A stretch of DNA of 64,000 nucleotides from Arthrobacter sp. EM1 (GTDB lineage Bacteria; Actinomycetota; Actinomycetes; Actinomycetales; Micrococcaceae). The translations under genes were made by a program, and so were the position numbers. The notes below the pieces were generated by a model. The model was given only the letters and a program-made list of their open reading frames with translations. It did no database searches and was not told where the DNA came from. Each line of letters starts with the position of its first letter. Positions within the stretch are counted from its first letter, which is position 1. Positions 44,425 through 53,764 of the stretch are shown here, piece by piece. Location: NCBI RefSeq assembly GCF_029964055.1, contig NZ_CP124836.1, positions 1,364,001-1,428,000 on the forward strand, in the 5' to 3' direction.

Positions 44425-46476
44425 CTAAGCTCCCGCGCGGATCCAGCCCTGGAAATCGAAGGGCGGACCGTCCATGGTTTGCTGGTTGACGTAGAGGAAG
44501 CCGTCCGTCCCAATGCCCAGCATCGCCAACACGTTGTTGGCCTGAAGCACGACTGCGGGTACACCCATCAGGGAGCAGGGCAGCTCGGTCCAGAGTCCGG
44601 CAAAGGTGCCGTCATCTTCCTGCAGGTCGAAGTACTCCGTGCTCGGATCTGCGCGGGTGGCCAGAACCAGGCGGCCGTCCGGTGCCGGCCTCGTCAGCAC
44701 CGTGGTCTGCCCCTGCCCCGCCGGACCGCCCAGGTCCGACACGATGGGATCCCAGCCGCCATTCACGGCGGCCTGGAGCGACGCCAGCACGTGGCCGTCC
44801 TGTGGATTTCTGTAGAACACCCGCAACAGGGAGTCACGCCCCTTTGCTGCCTGCGGGGCCCCCGCGGCGGCCCTCGAGGGAAACGCCGGGTCATGCTCCA
44901 GCGGCCCGTTCGCGACGGGCTGGAACCAGTGCTCCACGCCGTCGCCGTTGCTGGCAAATAACTCGATGCGGCCGTCGGCTGTCACAACGGCCGCGGCGGG
45001 CTCGTTGATCAGGTCCGTTCCGCCGTCGACGTCCTGCCAGTCGGAAAAGTTGAGGTTGGGCCCATTTTGGGCAATGGTGCTCATTCCGCCACTGGGATTG
45101 CGCGCGAAAACCTGCATCCTGCCGTCCCGGTTGCTGGCGACGGTGGGGGTGCCTGTGGCCGCCGATCCGGTGCCGTCGGGGCTGCCCAAGTTGACCCAGT
45201 CGGAGAATGCGAGGTCGGGTCCGGTCTGGAACGCCGTGGTGATGTCTCCGGTGTCGATCCGGAATGCAAACACCTCAAGCCGGCCGTCGGCATTGTGCCC
45301 CACTGCCAGGTGCGGAGCGACGGGACCACCCCCAAGTTCTTTGGGCCCTTCCCACAGACAACTGATCGGGTCCTGGTGCCACGCCATGACCTGACTGTCC
45401 AGGACGGCGAACGCGCGAGGCGTGCCCAGCCCGTCGCGGGCCGCCCACACGCTTCCGGAGGGCCACCGGTAGTACCTCGACGAGGTCCAGCCGAGGTCAT
45501 GGGCTTGCGGGTCCGATGCCGCGTATGTTGCGAAGATGGAGGCCTTCTCTGCGGATCGCTGCCCGGTCAGGTTGGGCTGCGAACCGGCGATACTGTAGCA
45601 GCGGTAGTTGACCAGCGCCGCGTGCTGGCAACTGTCCGGGCCGTGGTAGTCGGCCACCGCCTCGGCCACGAACTGTGCCGTTGCTATGTGGTCCCGGTGA
45701 TCGTCGGCGGCCCGCGGGTCCGGGCACGGATCCTGCGCCCGGATGATGGTGGGCTGGAAAATCTCCATGAGGGACGTCAGAGTACTGATGAGTTCCGCCC
45801 GAGTATACGTCAGGCTGTTGGCGACCGGTCCCCCCGTGGGCACGATCGTTGGTTGTGAAGCGGACTCCCCGCGGAACAACTTCCCCAAGGCGTCCAGATG
45901 ATTGGCGTCTCCTCCGTCGGGAAGGCACAGGAAGACCAGCTGGACCAGGCCGGGCGCATCGGTGAGCGTGTCGATCTCAATCGGACGGCCATCGACGTCC
46001 ATGCTGGACCGGTCCCAGTGGTCCGGGACTCCGGCCATGAGCGCATAGGCGGCTCGTTCACCGTTCTGGCGGTCTGCCGCGTATTCCTCCCTCGTGCGGT
46101 TCGCCAGCCCATCGAACTCGCCAGCGGTAAGGAACGCGGTGCAGTGCGGCAGCCCGGAGGCGATCCAGTCGCTGATATCAGGGTTCTGGAACAGCAGGTC
46201 GTCGTCCTCATGGGCAACGAAGCTCAGAGAACTCGCCAGGACTGTGGGCACAGGGCCGCGTAGCGCCCGAAGTCCTGCAGCGGTAGCGGTCCGGACAGGG
46301 CGTATGTGCCTGCGTGCTGCGCGGAACGCAAGCAGGTTGTACTGGGCGGCGACATCCCTGGCGGCATCGCGAGACCGCCTCACGTCACGCAGGGGCTCCC
46401 GGGCGTCCGCCGCGTCCAGGACACGCGAGCCATCCTCGCGTCCGGAAACTGCCTCGACCCCGATGCGCGACATCAT
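44425..46476 (-). CDS. PIG-L family deacetylase with beta-propeller/lectin-like C-terminus
   Basis: About 683 residues from ATG 46474-46476. The open frame goes on to 46623, but that part is IS21 end sequence. The N-terminal third is a PIG-L (LmbE-like) zinc hydrolase: SFVAHEDDDLLFQNPDISDW (metal site), TRAELISTLTSLMEIFQPTI and ADDHRDHIATAQFVAEAVAD. The C-terminal 400 residues form repeats such as RMQVFARNPSGGMSTIAQNG and RIELFASNGDGVEHWFQPV, as in PLL/sialidase-like lectins. Probably de-N-acetylates a glycan or glycolipid. The promoter may have been altered by the IS. Confidence 0.78.
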   Translation of the reverse strand: MMSRIGVEAVSGREDGSRVLDAADAREPLRDVRRSRDAARDVAAQYNLLAFRAARRHIRPVRTATAAGLRALRGPVPTVLASSLSFVAHEDDDLLFQNPDISDWIASGLPHCTAFLTAGEFDGLANRTREEYAADRQNGERAAYALMAGVPDHWDRSSMDVDGRPIEIDTLTDAPGLVQLVFLCLPDGGDANHLDALGKLFRGESASQPTIVPTGGPVANSLTYTRAELISTLTSLMEIFQPTIIRAQDPCPDPRAADDHRDHIATAQFVAEAVADYHGPDSCQHAALVNYRCYSIAGSQPNLTGQRSAEKASIFATYAASDPQAHDLGWTSSRYYRWPSGSVWAARDGLGTPRAFAVLDSQVMAWHQDPISCLWEGPKELGGGPVAPHLAVGHNADGRLEVFAFRIDTGDITTAFQTGPDLAFSDWVNLGSPDGTGSAATGTPTVASNRDGRMQVFARNPSGGMSTIAQNGPNLNFSDWQDVDGGTDLINEPAAAVVTADGRIELFASNGDGVEHWFQPVANGPLEHDPAFPSRAAAGAPQAAKGRDSLLRVFYRNPQDGHVLASLQAAVNGGWDPIVSDLGGPAGQGQTTVLTRPAPDGRLVLATRADPSTEYFDLQEDDGTFAGLWTELPCSLMGVPAVVLQANNVLAMLGIGTDGFLYVNQQTMDGPPFDFQGWIRAGA

Positions 46477-46579
46477 GCACTTACCGAGGGGCGCTGCGGT
46501 GCGAAGACTTGTCCGGGTTGACCGGTGAATCGATTCCGTGCCATTACCAAACCTCCAGGTCCTTTGCCGACTGTCAGCG

Positions 46580-46912
46580 ATGGTCGAAAATTGAGCCATG
46601 TCGCGGGCGGAAAAGTGAGCCACGTTGATGTTGGTTATTCTGCCTGATTTTCCGGTCTTGTCGAGGGCAGGGAGTCTTTCTGTGCATGTTTGAGTCGGTA
46701 GCTGGAGCCTTTGAGGGTGATGACTACGGCGTGGTGGACGATGCGATCGATCATTGCGGAGGTGACGACCTGGTCTCCGAACACGTCTCCCCAGCGGGCG
46801 AAGGGCAGGTTCGAGGTCAGGATCAGGGACGCTTGTTCGTAGCGTGATGAGACGAGCTGGAAGAACAGGTTCGCGGCGTCCTGCTCGAACGGGATGTAGC
46901 CGACTTCGTCGA
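46580..46912 (-). pseudogene. istB: IS21 istB C-terminal fragment and IS end
   Basis: Minus strand from 46912: DEVGYIPFEQDAANLFFQLV, SSRYEQASLILTSNLPFARW, GDVFGDQVVTSAMIDRIVHH, stop at 46635-46637. The 5' part of the gene lies beyond the RIT element at 50303 and beyond. Downstream, two copies of a TGGCTCA-[AC]TTTTC motif (46590-46626) look like the multiple terminal repeats of an IS21 end. Confidence 0.8.
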
Positions 46913-47022
46913 TCTATGCGGATGTCCGCATAGATCGGTCTATGCCGAGCCCGCGACTATGCCGAGGTGTCCGCCAGGTCGGGCTGGTGTGCGGGGTCCG
47001 GGCCGGTCGCGGGTCGGCATAG

Positions 47023-48012
47023 TTACAGGCTCTCGAGGAACGCGAGGATCTTGTCGGGTGGGTGGTATCGGCCAGGGCTGGCGGATGCCGGGGTGGTGAG
47101 GGCGAGGGCTTTCTCCTTGATGGTGATGTCGGCGTGGACGTAGGCGTCGGTGGAACGGACTCCGGCGTGGCCGAGCCAGAGGGCGATCACCGAGGTGTCG
47201 ACCCCGGCTTGGAGCAAGGTCATCGCGCAGCTGTGACGAAACACGTGAGGGTGGATTTTCTTGCCCGATAGCGACGGACATGTTCGGGCAGCGGTCGCTG
47301 CGTGGGTGCTGACCCGCAGCGCGACGGCGTCGCGGCTGAGCCGCCGCCCGGTGCGGGTCGGGAACACTGGCTCGTGGGGTTTTCCGGCTCGTTCGGCCAG
47401 CCAGGAACGCAGCAGTCCTTCGACGGGAGTGGTGATTGGAACGGCGCGTTGTTTGCGTCCTTTGCCTTCGCATCGGACGTTCGCGCCGGCGCCCAGCGTG
47501 ACATCGGTGCAGTTCAGGCCTGTGAGTTCGGAGACCCGCAGTCCGGTCTGGATGGCGAGGAGCATCAGGGCCCTGTCGCGCCGTCCTTCCCATCTGGACT
47601 GGTCCGGGGCCGCGACGAGGGCGTCGATCTCGGGTGCGGGCAGGAATGTCACTGTGCGCTTGTCGAACCGCTTCGGCGGGATGGCGAGGACACGCTGGAT
47701 CAGCAGCGCATGCTCGGGATGACGCAACGCGGCGTAGGAGAAAAGTGAGCGGATGGCTGTCAGGCGGACGTTGCGGGTTCTGACGCTGTTGTGCCGTTCA
47801 TTCTCCAAGTGGGTAAGGAATCCTGAGATTGTGGTCGCGTTCAGGTCGTCCCAGTCCAGTTGTGATGGCGACTTGCCGGTCCGTGCGTGGATGAACTCCA
47901 GGAGCAGCTTCAGGGCGTCGCGGTAGGCGGCGATGGTCCGCGGGCTGGCTTGGCGCTGTTGGGTGAGCCGGTCGGTGAAGAACATCTGCAGTGTGGGTGC
48001 GATCAGCGTCAT
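47023..48012 (-). CDS. ritC: RIT tyrosine recombinase C
   Basis: 329 residues from ATG 48010-48012, overlapping the previous stop by 4 bp. N-terminal SAM-like domain (LTQQRQASPRTIAAYRDALK), then the catalytic domain with TGLRVSELTGLNCTDV (Arg), HPHVFRHSCAMTLLQAG (His-x-x-Arg) and WLGHAGVRSTDAYVHAD (His and Tyr). All expected catalytic residues are present. It is the third gene of the trio. Confidence 0.9.
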   Translation of the reverse strand: MTLIAPTLQMFFTDRLTQQRQASPRTIAAYRDALKLLLEFIHARTGKSPSQLDWDDLNATTISGFLTHLENERHNSVRTRNVRLTAIRSLFSYAALRHPEHALLIQRVLAIPPKRFDKRTVTFLPAPEIDALVAAPDQSRWEGRRDRALMLLAIQTGLRVSELTGLNCTDVTLGAGANVRCEGKGRKQRAVPITTPVEGLLRSWLAERAGKPHEPVFPTRTGRRLSRDAVALRVSTHAATAARTCPSLSGKKIHPHVFRHSCAMTLLQAGVDTSVIALWLGHAGVRSTDAYVHADITIKEKALALTTPASASPGRYHPPDKILAFLESL

Positions 48013-48959
48013 GATCGCACCGCCGTCCAGCCGGTATTCTGGCGTGCCGCGGCCAGGGCGAGCAGTTCCGGCGCAGCCGAAAGATACCAGTAGGTGGATG
48101 CCGGTTCGCGGTGGCCGAGGTAGGTCGATAGCCATGGGAGTTTCGCCTGCACGTCCTCGCCGGTGCGATACCAGCCGAGCAGGGTTCGGACCGCGAACGT
48201 GTGCCGGAGATCGTGAAGCCGCGGAGCCGAGGGTGCCCCGGTCCCGATACCGGCGGCATCGACCAGATGCCGGAATGTCGGGCATACGGCCGCGTAGCAG
48301 AGGCGTTTGTGCGTCTGGGACACGAAGAAGCTTGGCTCCTTCGGTCGGGGTTCGAGCTCGTCGCGGAGTTGGGCGTAGGCGCTCAGTGCTTCCATGGCAG
48401 TGCTGTGGAGTGGAACCAGCCGGGATTTGCCGAATTTGGATTCGCGGATCAGCAGCACGCTCCCGGTCCAGTCGATGTCGCTGCGGTCAAGCTTGATTGC
48501 CTCGCCGATCCGCAGACCACCCGCTGCCAGCAGGCCAACCAGGGTCTCGTAGGTCGCGGCCCGCAGCGGCGATCGGATCAAGACGCGGGCCTGGTTCATC
48601 AGTGCCTCGATGTCGGCTGTGGAGTAGATGAACGGTCGGCGCCATCTTTGCCGGTGCGGCATCAGACCCAGCGGCGGGATCTCCGTGCCGGGGTAAATGC
48701 CGGTCAGGTAGCGGGCGAACCCGCGGGCTGCCGTCATCCGTCGCGGCCCCACGGTCGTCGGCTGGCCTGTCGGGGATTGCTGCGCCCAGTCCAGTGCCGC
48801 TTCTATGGTCACCGTGGACGCTCCGCGGGTGTCCAGAAAAGCCACGAAGCCTGGCAGCAACCAACGGGCCTCGGCCATTTCGTGTCCGAGCGAACGACGC
48901 AGTTGCAGGTAACCCGCGAGATCCTGCTCCAACGCACTCACCGCAGAAGCCCCGGCCAC
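48009..48959 (-). CDS. ritB: RIT tyrosine recombinase B
   Basis: 316 residues. Catalytic motifs: LAAGGLRIGEAIKLDRSDID (Arg), APRLHDLRHTFAVRTLLGWY (His-x-x-Arg) and STYLGHREPASTYWYLSAAP (His, Tyr). The N-terminal DNA-binding part starts MAGASAVSALEQDLAGYLQL. It overlaps ritA by 22 bp and ritC by 4 bp. Confidence 0.9.
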   Translation of the reverse strand: MAGASAVSALEQDLAGYLQLRRSLGHEMAEARWLLPGFVAFLDTRGASTVTIEAALDWAQQSPTGQPTTVGPRRMTAARGFARYLTGIYPGTEIPPLGLMPHRQRWRRPFIYSTADIEALMNQARVLIRSPLRAATYETLVGLLAAGGLRIGEAIKLDRSDIDWTGSVLLIRESKFGKSRLVPLHSTAMEALSAYAQLRDELEPRPKEPSFFVSQTHKRLCYAAVCPTFRHLVDAAGIGTGAPSAPRLHDLRHTFAVRTLLGWYRTGEDVQAKLPWLSTYLGHREPASTYWYLSAAPELLALAAARQNTGWTAVRS

Positions 48960-50137
48960 GGCTGGGCCACCTGGCGCAGCGCGACCAAATCAACCTTGGC
49001 ATAGAGGGCGGTCGTGGCCAGATCCTGATGGCGCAGGACCTGGCTGATCGCCATCAGGCCGGCGCCCTGGCGGAGGAGTTCACCGGCCAGGGCGTGCCTC
49101 AGCCCGTGCGGTCCGACGTCGGGCAGGCCTGCACGTTTGCAGGCCCGCTCGACAACATCGCCAACCAGATCAGCGCGGATCGGCCCGCGGGGTGCCCGGC
49201 AGGTCAGGAATACATGGACGGCATCCGCAGGATTCCGACCAGAGCAGAGGTAGGCTACCAGCGCTTCGCCGACCTCGGCCGGCAACGGCAACCGGTCTTG
49301 CCTGCGCGCTTTGCCCCGGACCATGAGTTCCCCGGACCGCCAGTCCACGTCCCGCAATTCCATGCGTGCGACCTCGACGGACCGTAACCCCAACCGCGAC
49401 ACCAGCATCACGATCGCGAAGTCCCTGACCCCAACCAGCGTGCTGCGGTCAACGCTGTCGAGCAAAAGCTGCACGTCCGCCGCGGACAACCCGGCAGGGG
49501 GCAGAGCCGCGAAGCGCCATCCACCCACCGCAGGAACCGACGCACCCAGACTCAACCCGGTCATGTCATGCAGATAGAGGAAGCGCAGGATCGAACGCAG
49601 CTCGGCCACCCGTCCCTTCGCCGACCCCGCAGACACCCGGGCGAATTCCCGCAGCAGGAACGCATTGATGTCCGCCCCGGTCAGAGCCTCCGGAGCGAAC
49701 ACGCCACCGACAGAAGACTCCTGAAGGAAGCGCCGGGCAGTGTTCTCATAACGAAGCACAGTGGTCAGCGCCAGCCCCCGCTCCTGGATCATCCACGACC
49801 GGTACGAGCCCAGAAGCGCACCCAACGGTGTCACCAAAGGCGCTCTTACGGGGACGGCGCCCGACTCCCGCAGGTAGCTCATCAGCGGAACCAGAGCACG
49901 GGGACCTGGGCTCCCGCTCCGGCCAGCGTTTCGCCGGGCAGATTGGAACTCGGCCGCGCGTTCCTCGTTCAGATCCTCAGTGTTGAGCCCCTCGGCAGAA
50001 AGCCAGAGCCCGACCTGGCCTAAATCCTTCAACATGTTCCGGACCGTGCCCGGCGTGTAACCCCGCCGCGTCAACCACTCCCGGTAACCCTCGACGTGCG
50101 GCCACAGCTGGCCAGCTTTCCTTCTCGTTCCCGACAC
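48938..50137 (-). CDS. ritA: RIT tyrosine recombinase A
   Basis: 399 residues, first gene of the trio. It has a longer N-terminus than the others (VEGYREWLTRRGYTPGTVRN) and two SAM-like segments. The catalytic domain has SRLGLRSVEVARMELRDVDW, VGPHGLRHALAGELLRQGAG and VLRHQDLATTALYAKVDLVA, with all key residues. About 165 bp separate its start from the right end of the element, enough for the promoter. Confidence 0.9.
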   Translation of the reverse strand: MSGTRRKAGQLWPHVEGYREWLTRRGYTPGTVRNMLKDLGQVGLWLSAEGLNTEDLNEERAAEFQSARRNAGRSGSPGPRALVPLMSYLRESGAVPVRAPLVTPLGALLGSYRSWMIQERGLALTTVLRYENTARRFLQESSVGGVFAPEALTGADINAFLLREFARVSAGSAKGRVAELRSILRFLYLHDMTGLSLGASVPAVGGWRFAALPPAGLSAADVQLLLDSVDRSTLVGVRDFAIVMLVSRLGLRSVEVARMELRDVDWRSGELMVRGKARRQDRLPLPAEVGEALVAYLCSGRNPADAVHVFLTCRAPRGPIRADLVGDVVERACKRAGLPDVGPHGLRHALAGELLRQGAGLMAISQVLRHQDLATTALYAKVDLVALRQVAQPWPGLLR

Positions 50138-50302
50138 TGCACTTCGCCTCCTTCACGGAAGCACGGTTGCTCCCATGAACAGGCTCCACCCCCGGGGACT
50201 ATGCCGATACGAGAACGTCCATCACGGCCTGAAACGCCCCACCATCAACGGCTTTACCGGCCACCACCGAATGCCTCGGCATAGTCACGGGCTCGGCATA
50301 GA

Positions 50303-50345
50303 TCGACGATGATCAGTCCGTAGCGGCGCAGCCGGACCAGTTCCT
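50303..50345 (-). pseudogene. istB: IS21 istB middle fragment
   Basis: The minus strand reads QELVRLRRYGLIIVD, directly continuous (after removing the RIT element) with DEVGYIPFEQ at 46912. Upstream of it the istB similarity stops near 50345, so the 5' half of the gene is lost. Confidence 0.7.
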
Positions 50346-50394
50346 GTGGGAGGGCAGGATGGCGTGACCGTCACGGTGTGACCACGGCTTGGCA

Positions 50395-51030
50395 TCAGAG
50401 TTCCCGTGCGCCTTCGACGGCGAGGCCGACGCCGAAAGCTGTCAGCACTCCTCCGCTGCCGCGGAAGAGCAGGTTCTTGACCCGGGGGCCTTTGACGAGT
50501 GGTCGCGAGGCGCTGAACACGAGTGCGTAGGCGATGCTCGACGCGAATCCGACCACGGCGAATGTGAGCCCGTAGACGGCTACACCCAAGGGGGTGGGGT
50601 GAATCGGGAGGAACGGTGGGATGACCGTCGTGAAGATGAGGAGCGTTTTCGGATTTGACAGCTCGGACAGCGCTCCTTCGGCATATCCCCGCCGTGCCGG
50701 GCCCCGCGCGTCGAGCGTCGCCGTCTCGTCATCGGCCACGCCGTGTCCGCGGCTGAGGAGGAGTCGGAGCCCGAGGTAGATCAGGTACGCCGCCGCGAGG
50801 AACCGAAGCGCCTCGAAGGCCGGACGGTAGGCGACCAGCAACGCGGTCAGGCCGGCGATCGAGGCCGTCACCCATACGAGGTCGCTCGAAAACACTCCGG
50901 CCGCCGTGATGAGTGCTCCTCGTCTGCCGCGGATGACGGCGTTCTTCATGATGAGCACGATCGCCGGCCCGGGATCACGGTCAGGACGACGGCGATGGCT
51001 AGGAACGAGAAGTACGCGACGGGTATCCCC
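50395..51030 (-). pseudogene. LysE-family exporter gene with frameshift
   Basis: The minus frame encodes IVLIMKNAVIRGRRGALITA, GYAEGALSELSNPKTLLIFT and five further helices of a LysE/RhtB amino-acid exporter. The expected first helix (VAYFSFLAIAVVLTVIPG) is present but in another frame; one C seems lost at about 50973 in the conserved PGP motif. No start codon with a ribosome-binding site is visible for that frame. Probably inactive. Confidence 0.72.
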
Positions 51031-51152
51031 GGATTCTACTCGGCAACCCGTTGTGCGGGTCTGCCCGATCGACGATCGCTTGGCGGGCACTCGACGGCCG
51101 CTGACGAGGCGGTGATTCTGGCTGCGGTGTTCGTCAAATCGCAGAACGGCCC

Positions 51153-51496
51153 TTGGTCCGATGGCTCGTTCTTTACTGGCTCCACGATGGTCGGGTCTGC
51201 CTTTTCTGGTGCCTCAGCTGCCGTGGATCCCACCGGAGGGCACCTATCTGGCCTGGCTCAATTGCGGGCAGCTCGCCATTCCACTCATCACCGCGGCGAG
51301 CACGACGTTCGGGGTCGCCACCGACGTCGACGGGCCTGCGAAACTGTTCCACGACAAGGCGCGGGTCGCGCTCAACTCCGGGCACATTTTCGGTTCCGGA
51401 GGAGACGGGTATGTGCGTCTCAACTTCGCGACCTCAAGCGCCATCCTCACTCTCGCCCTGACCCGGATGGGAGAGGCAGCCACCGCGCAAGACTGA
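51153..51496 (+). pseudogene. C-terminal fragment of a PLP aminotransferase (MalY/PatB type)
   Basis: From about 51215 the product reads [18 protein letters not shown], then [20 protein letters not shown] and [20 protein letters not shown]. This is the small-domain end of cystathionine beta-lyase-like aminotransferases. The PLP-binding domain with Lys is absent. The first 20 residues are unrelated fill. Confidence 0.7.
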
Positions 51497-51603
51497 CGAC
51501 GGTCAAGTGCCGTGGACGCCTCGTACGGATCAGCGTGTGCGCTACTTCCAAGCCTCGGGCTCAAGAAGTCCGACGCGCCCAGCCAACGGCGACCCGTCGA
51601 GTC

Positions 51604-51999
51604 TTAGTCGGCTTCCCTAGATGCCGCGACGACCTCGATTTCGACTCGGGCTCCAAGTGGGAGCCCGGCGACTGCGACGGTGGTTCGGGCCGGGTACGGC
51701 TCAGAAAAGACCCTCGCGTAGACACTGTTCATCGAGGCAAAATCGGCCATGTCAATCAGGTAGACATTGACCTTCACTACGTCCGCAAAGCTGCGATTCG
51801 CGGCCGCGAGCACCGACGCTAGGTTGGCGAACACACGCTCGGTCTGGGCGTCGATTCCTCCATGGATGAGTGCCTCCGTCGCCGGATCAATGGGGGTCTG
51901 GCCAGAGACATAGAGCAAATCCCCCGGTCCGGACGCGGCGTGAGAATATGGCCCCACCGGCTTCGGTGCAGCAGGATCGGTGACAGTTGATCGGGGCAT
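51604..51999 (-). CDS. RidA family (reactive intermediate deaminase) protein
   Basis: 131 residues. Motifs: KPVGPYSHAASGPGDLLYVS, SGQTPIDPATEALIHGGIDA, DVVKVNVYLIDMADFASMNS, and YPARTTVAVAGLPLGARVEI, with the catalytic Arg in PARTT and Glu near the end. It hydrolyses enamine/imine intermediates released by PLP enzymes. It sits beside the aminotransferase fragment, so the two may once have been partners. Confidence 0.9.
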   Translation of the reverse strand: MPRSTVTDPAAPKPVGPYSHAASGPGDLLYVSGQTPIDPATEALIHGGIDAQTERVFANLASVLAAANRSFADVVKVNVYLIDMADFASMNSVYARVFSEPYPARTTVAVAGLPLGARVEIEVVAASREAD

Positions 52000-52082
52000 G
52001 GCACCAGAATATAGGGACTGCTGAAGGTTTAGTTGACAGCTTGACCTGCCGCAGGGATTGGTTACCCCGTGAAGAATGAGTC

Positions 52083-52952
52083 TCAGGCTGTTTGGGATGG
52101 GTGCTGGCAGTGTAGCTCGTGCTCGATCGGAGTCCGATAGTCCAGTCCGGAATGGCGGCGCTGGCGGTTGTAGAAAATCTCGAAAGGAGCGCGAAGATCG
52201 CGTTGGCCAGATCGGTGCGGGTCTTCAAGCGTTTCCTGTTCAAGAGCTCGATCTGCATGCTGGACCAAAAGGATTCCATCATCGCGTTGTCATAGCCGTC
52301 CCCGATCGTCCCGAACGAGGGCATCAGGCCGGCCGAGCGGATCTTGTTGGTGAAGGCCCAGGAGGTGAACTGGACGCCGTGGTCGGCATGGACGATCCCG
52401 CCCGGGACGGGCCGGCGGTTTCTCATGGCCATGTCCAGGGCGTTAACGACCAGGGCGGAGTCCTGGTTGCTGTCGATCGACCAGCCCACGATCCGGCAGC
52501 TGTTGGTGTCCATCACGGCGCAGCAGTAGACCTTGCCCTCCCTGGTGGGATGCTCGGTGATGTCCGTGACCCAGAGCTCGTTCGGCGACAGACGCAAAGA
52601 ATTTGCGGTGCACGAGGGCAAAAGCTGGTGGCGATGCCTCGCAGGCGTTTGACCTTGGCCGGCCCGGGAAGGCCGGCAATTCCGGCCAGGCTCATCAGCT
52701 CCGCGACCAGATGCTCGCTGACGGTGACGTTTATGCCCCGTGTCAGTTCGGCATGGATCCGGCGGGACCCGTAAGTTCCTCGGCTTTCGGCATGGACCGC
52801 CCGGGTGAGCCCGGTCAGCCATTGCCGGCGCATCCTGGTCGGTGACATCGGCCTCTTCCGTTACTTGTAGTAGCCCGGGCTGCTTACCCCCAGCAGCCGG
52901 CAACAGACCTTCGTGGGGAACCCGGCACCGGTAAGTTCTCCGATCACCGGGT
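52083..52952 (-). pseudogene. IS3-group transposase OrfB (stops and frameshifts)
   Basis: Pieces in order: TGAGFPTKVCCRLLGVSSPG, stop, MRRQWLTGLTRAVHAESRGT, YGSRRIHAELTRGINVTVSE, a frame change, LSPNELWVTDITEHPTREGK, GIVHADHGVQFTSWAFTNKI, MESFWSSMQIELLNRKRLKT, a frame change, FYNRQRRHSGLDYRTPIEHE. All three catalytic acids are recognisable, but the gene is split into at least three frames. Confidence 0.78.
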
Positions 52953-53240
52953 GGATCCTTTTGGGTCCGGCCGGCCCTCAACGAGCAGCTTCGCTGCACG
53001 CTTGAGGATCTCCACTTCCGTTTCCAGCTGCCGGATCCGCTTCCTGGCTTTGGCGAGCTCGGCGCTCTACGGAGTCGTCAGTCCGGGCCGTTCGCCACGG
53101 TCGATCTGGTCCTGACGAACCCAGTTGTGCAGGCCGCCCTCGCTGATGCCCAGCTCGGCAGCCACACGGCAGATTGGTTTACCGGCCCGGACCAGGGCCA
53201 CTGCCCGTGCACGGAATTCCGGTGGATAGGGCCTTGGCAT
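52944..53240 (-). pseudogene. IS3-group OrfA with nonsense codon
   Basis: From ATG 53238-53240: MPRPYPPEFRARAVALVRAG, PICRVAAELGISEGGLHNWV, then TAG at 53067-53069 where Glu is expected. The coiled-coil end SAELAKARKRIRQLETEVEI is still readable. Confidence 0.75.
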
Positions 53241-53449
53241 GTCTGAAAGCCTCTCAGCGAGAGCCCAAAACTCAAACCATTTCGGGTAACCAATCCCTGG
53301 GGCAGGTCACCGAGTCAACAAAAGCCGGGGCAGTCCCGTTTTGGCCTTGCTCGCAAAACTGAACCACCGCAGGTTCGACAGGATGGCGCTCAGAGGACGG
53401 ACTTCGCGCTACTGGGTTAGCCTCATATCCGCCCGGTTTTCGGCGAGTA

Positions 53450-53764
53450 CTACGGCGACCCCTGAACCCCGGGCGGTTGACGCCGGAGATGCTCATAGTG
53501 CGAGGGGTGGATGGTCACCGGGTCGGTGCACAGGAACAGGCGCCGCGGTGAAGGGCCAGGCAGCCGGACCCAGAGGATGGATGCATCCGGGGTGATGGCG
53601 TCGATGGTTCCGTTGCTGGTGGGGTGTCCTTGTTCGGTGATGGTCACCGTCTGGCCGGTCCGCAGGCCGGACCAGTCTGAAGCGGGAACGTCGGCGGGTA
53701 ATTCCGCGTTTTCCGTGATTTCTTGCACCCTGCCGAGCCTAGGGGCTGTTGGTGAACGCGGCAT
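53450..53764 (-). CDS. Hypothetical small protein
   Basis: A 104-residue frame (GTG at 53728 is an alternative start). SGLRTGQTVTITEQGHPTSN and GTIDAITPDASILWVRLPGP suggest a small beta-barrel, resembling actinobacterial hypotheticals that bind neither metal nor nucleotide visibly. The end overlaps nothing. Its start lies inside the tail of the EAL fragment. Confidence 0.4.
   Translation of the reverse strand: MPRSPTAPRLGRVQEITENAELPADVPASDWSGLRTGQTVTITEQGHPTSNGTIDAITPDASILWVRLPGPSPRRLFLCTDPVTIHPSHYEHLRRQPPGVQGSP

Larger units (their letters stand above)
46913..50302 (-). mobile_element. RIT element (recombinase-in-trio)
   Basis: Three adjacent tyrosine-recombinase genes on one strand are bounded by an inverted repeat of 28-29 bp with one mismatch (read inward TCTATGCCGAGCCCG, then C or T, then GACTATGCCGAG) at 46939-46966 and 50275-50302. 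An additional 22-bp palindrome TCTATGCGGA-TG-TCCGCATAGA lies at the outer left edge (46913-46934). It is inserted in istB and flanked by TCGA on both sides; removing it and one TCGA restores the istB reading LIIVDEVGYIPF. It matches the RIT definition. Confidence 0.88.
52042..53309 (-). mobile_element. IS3-family element, decayed
   Basis: Inverted repeats of 26 bp (TGACCTGCC, then G or C, CAGGGATTGG, TTACCC) at 52042-52067 and 53284-53309, starting TG and ending CA. It carries orfA and orfB on the minus strand, both damaged. No clear target duplication is seen. Confidence 0.82.
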
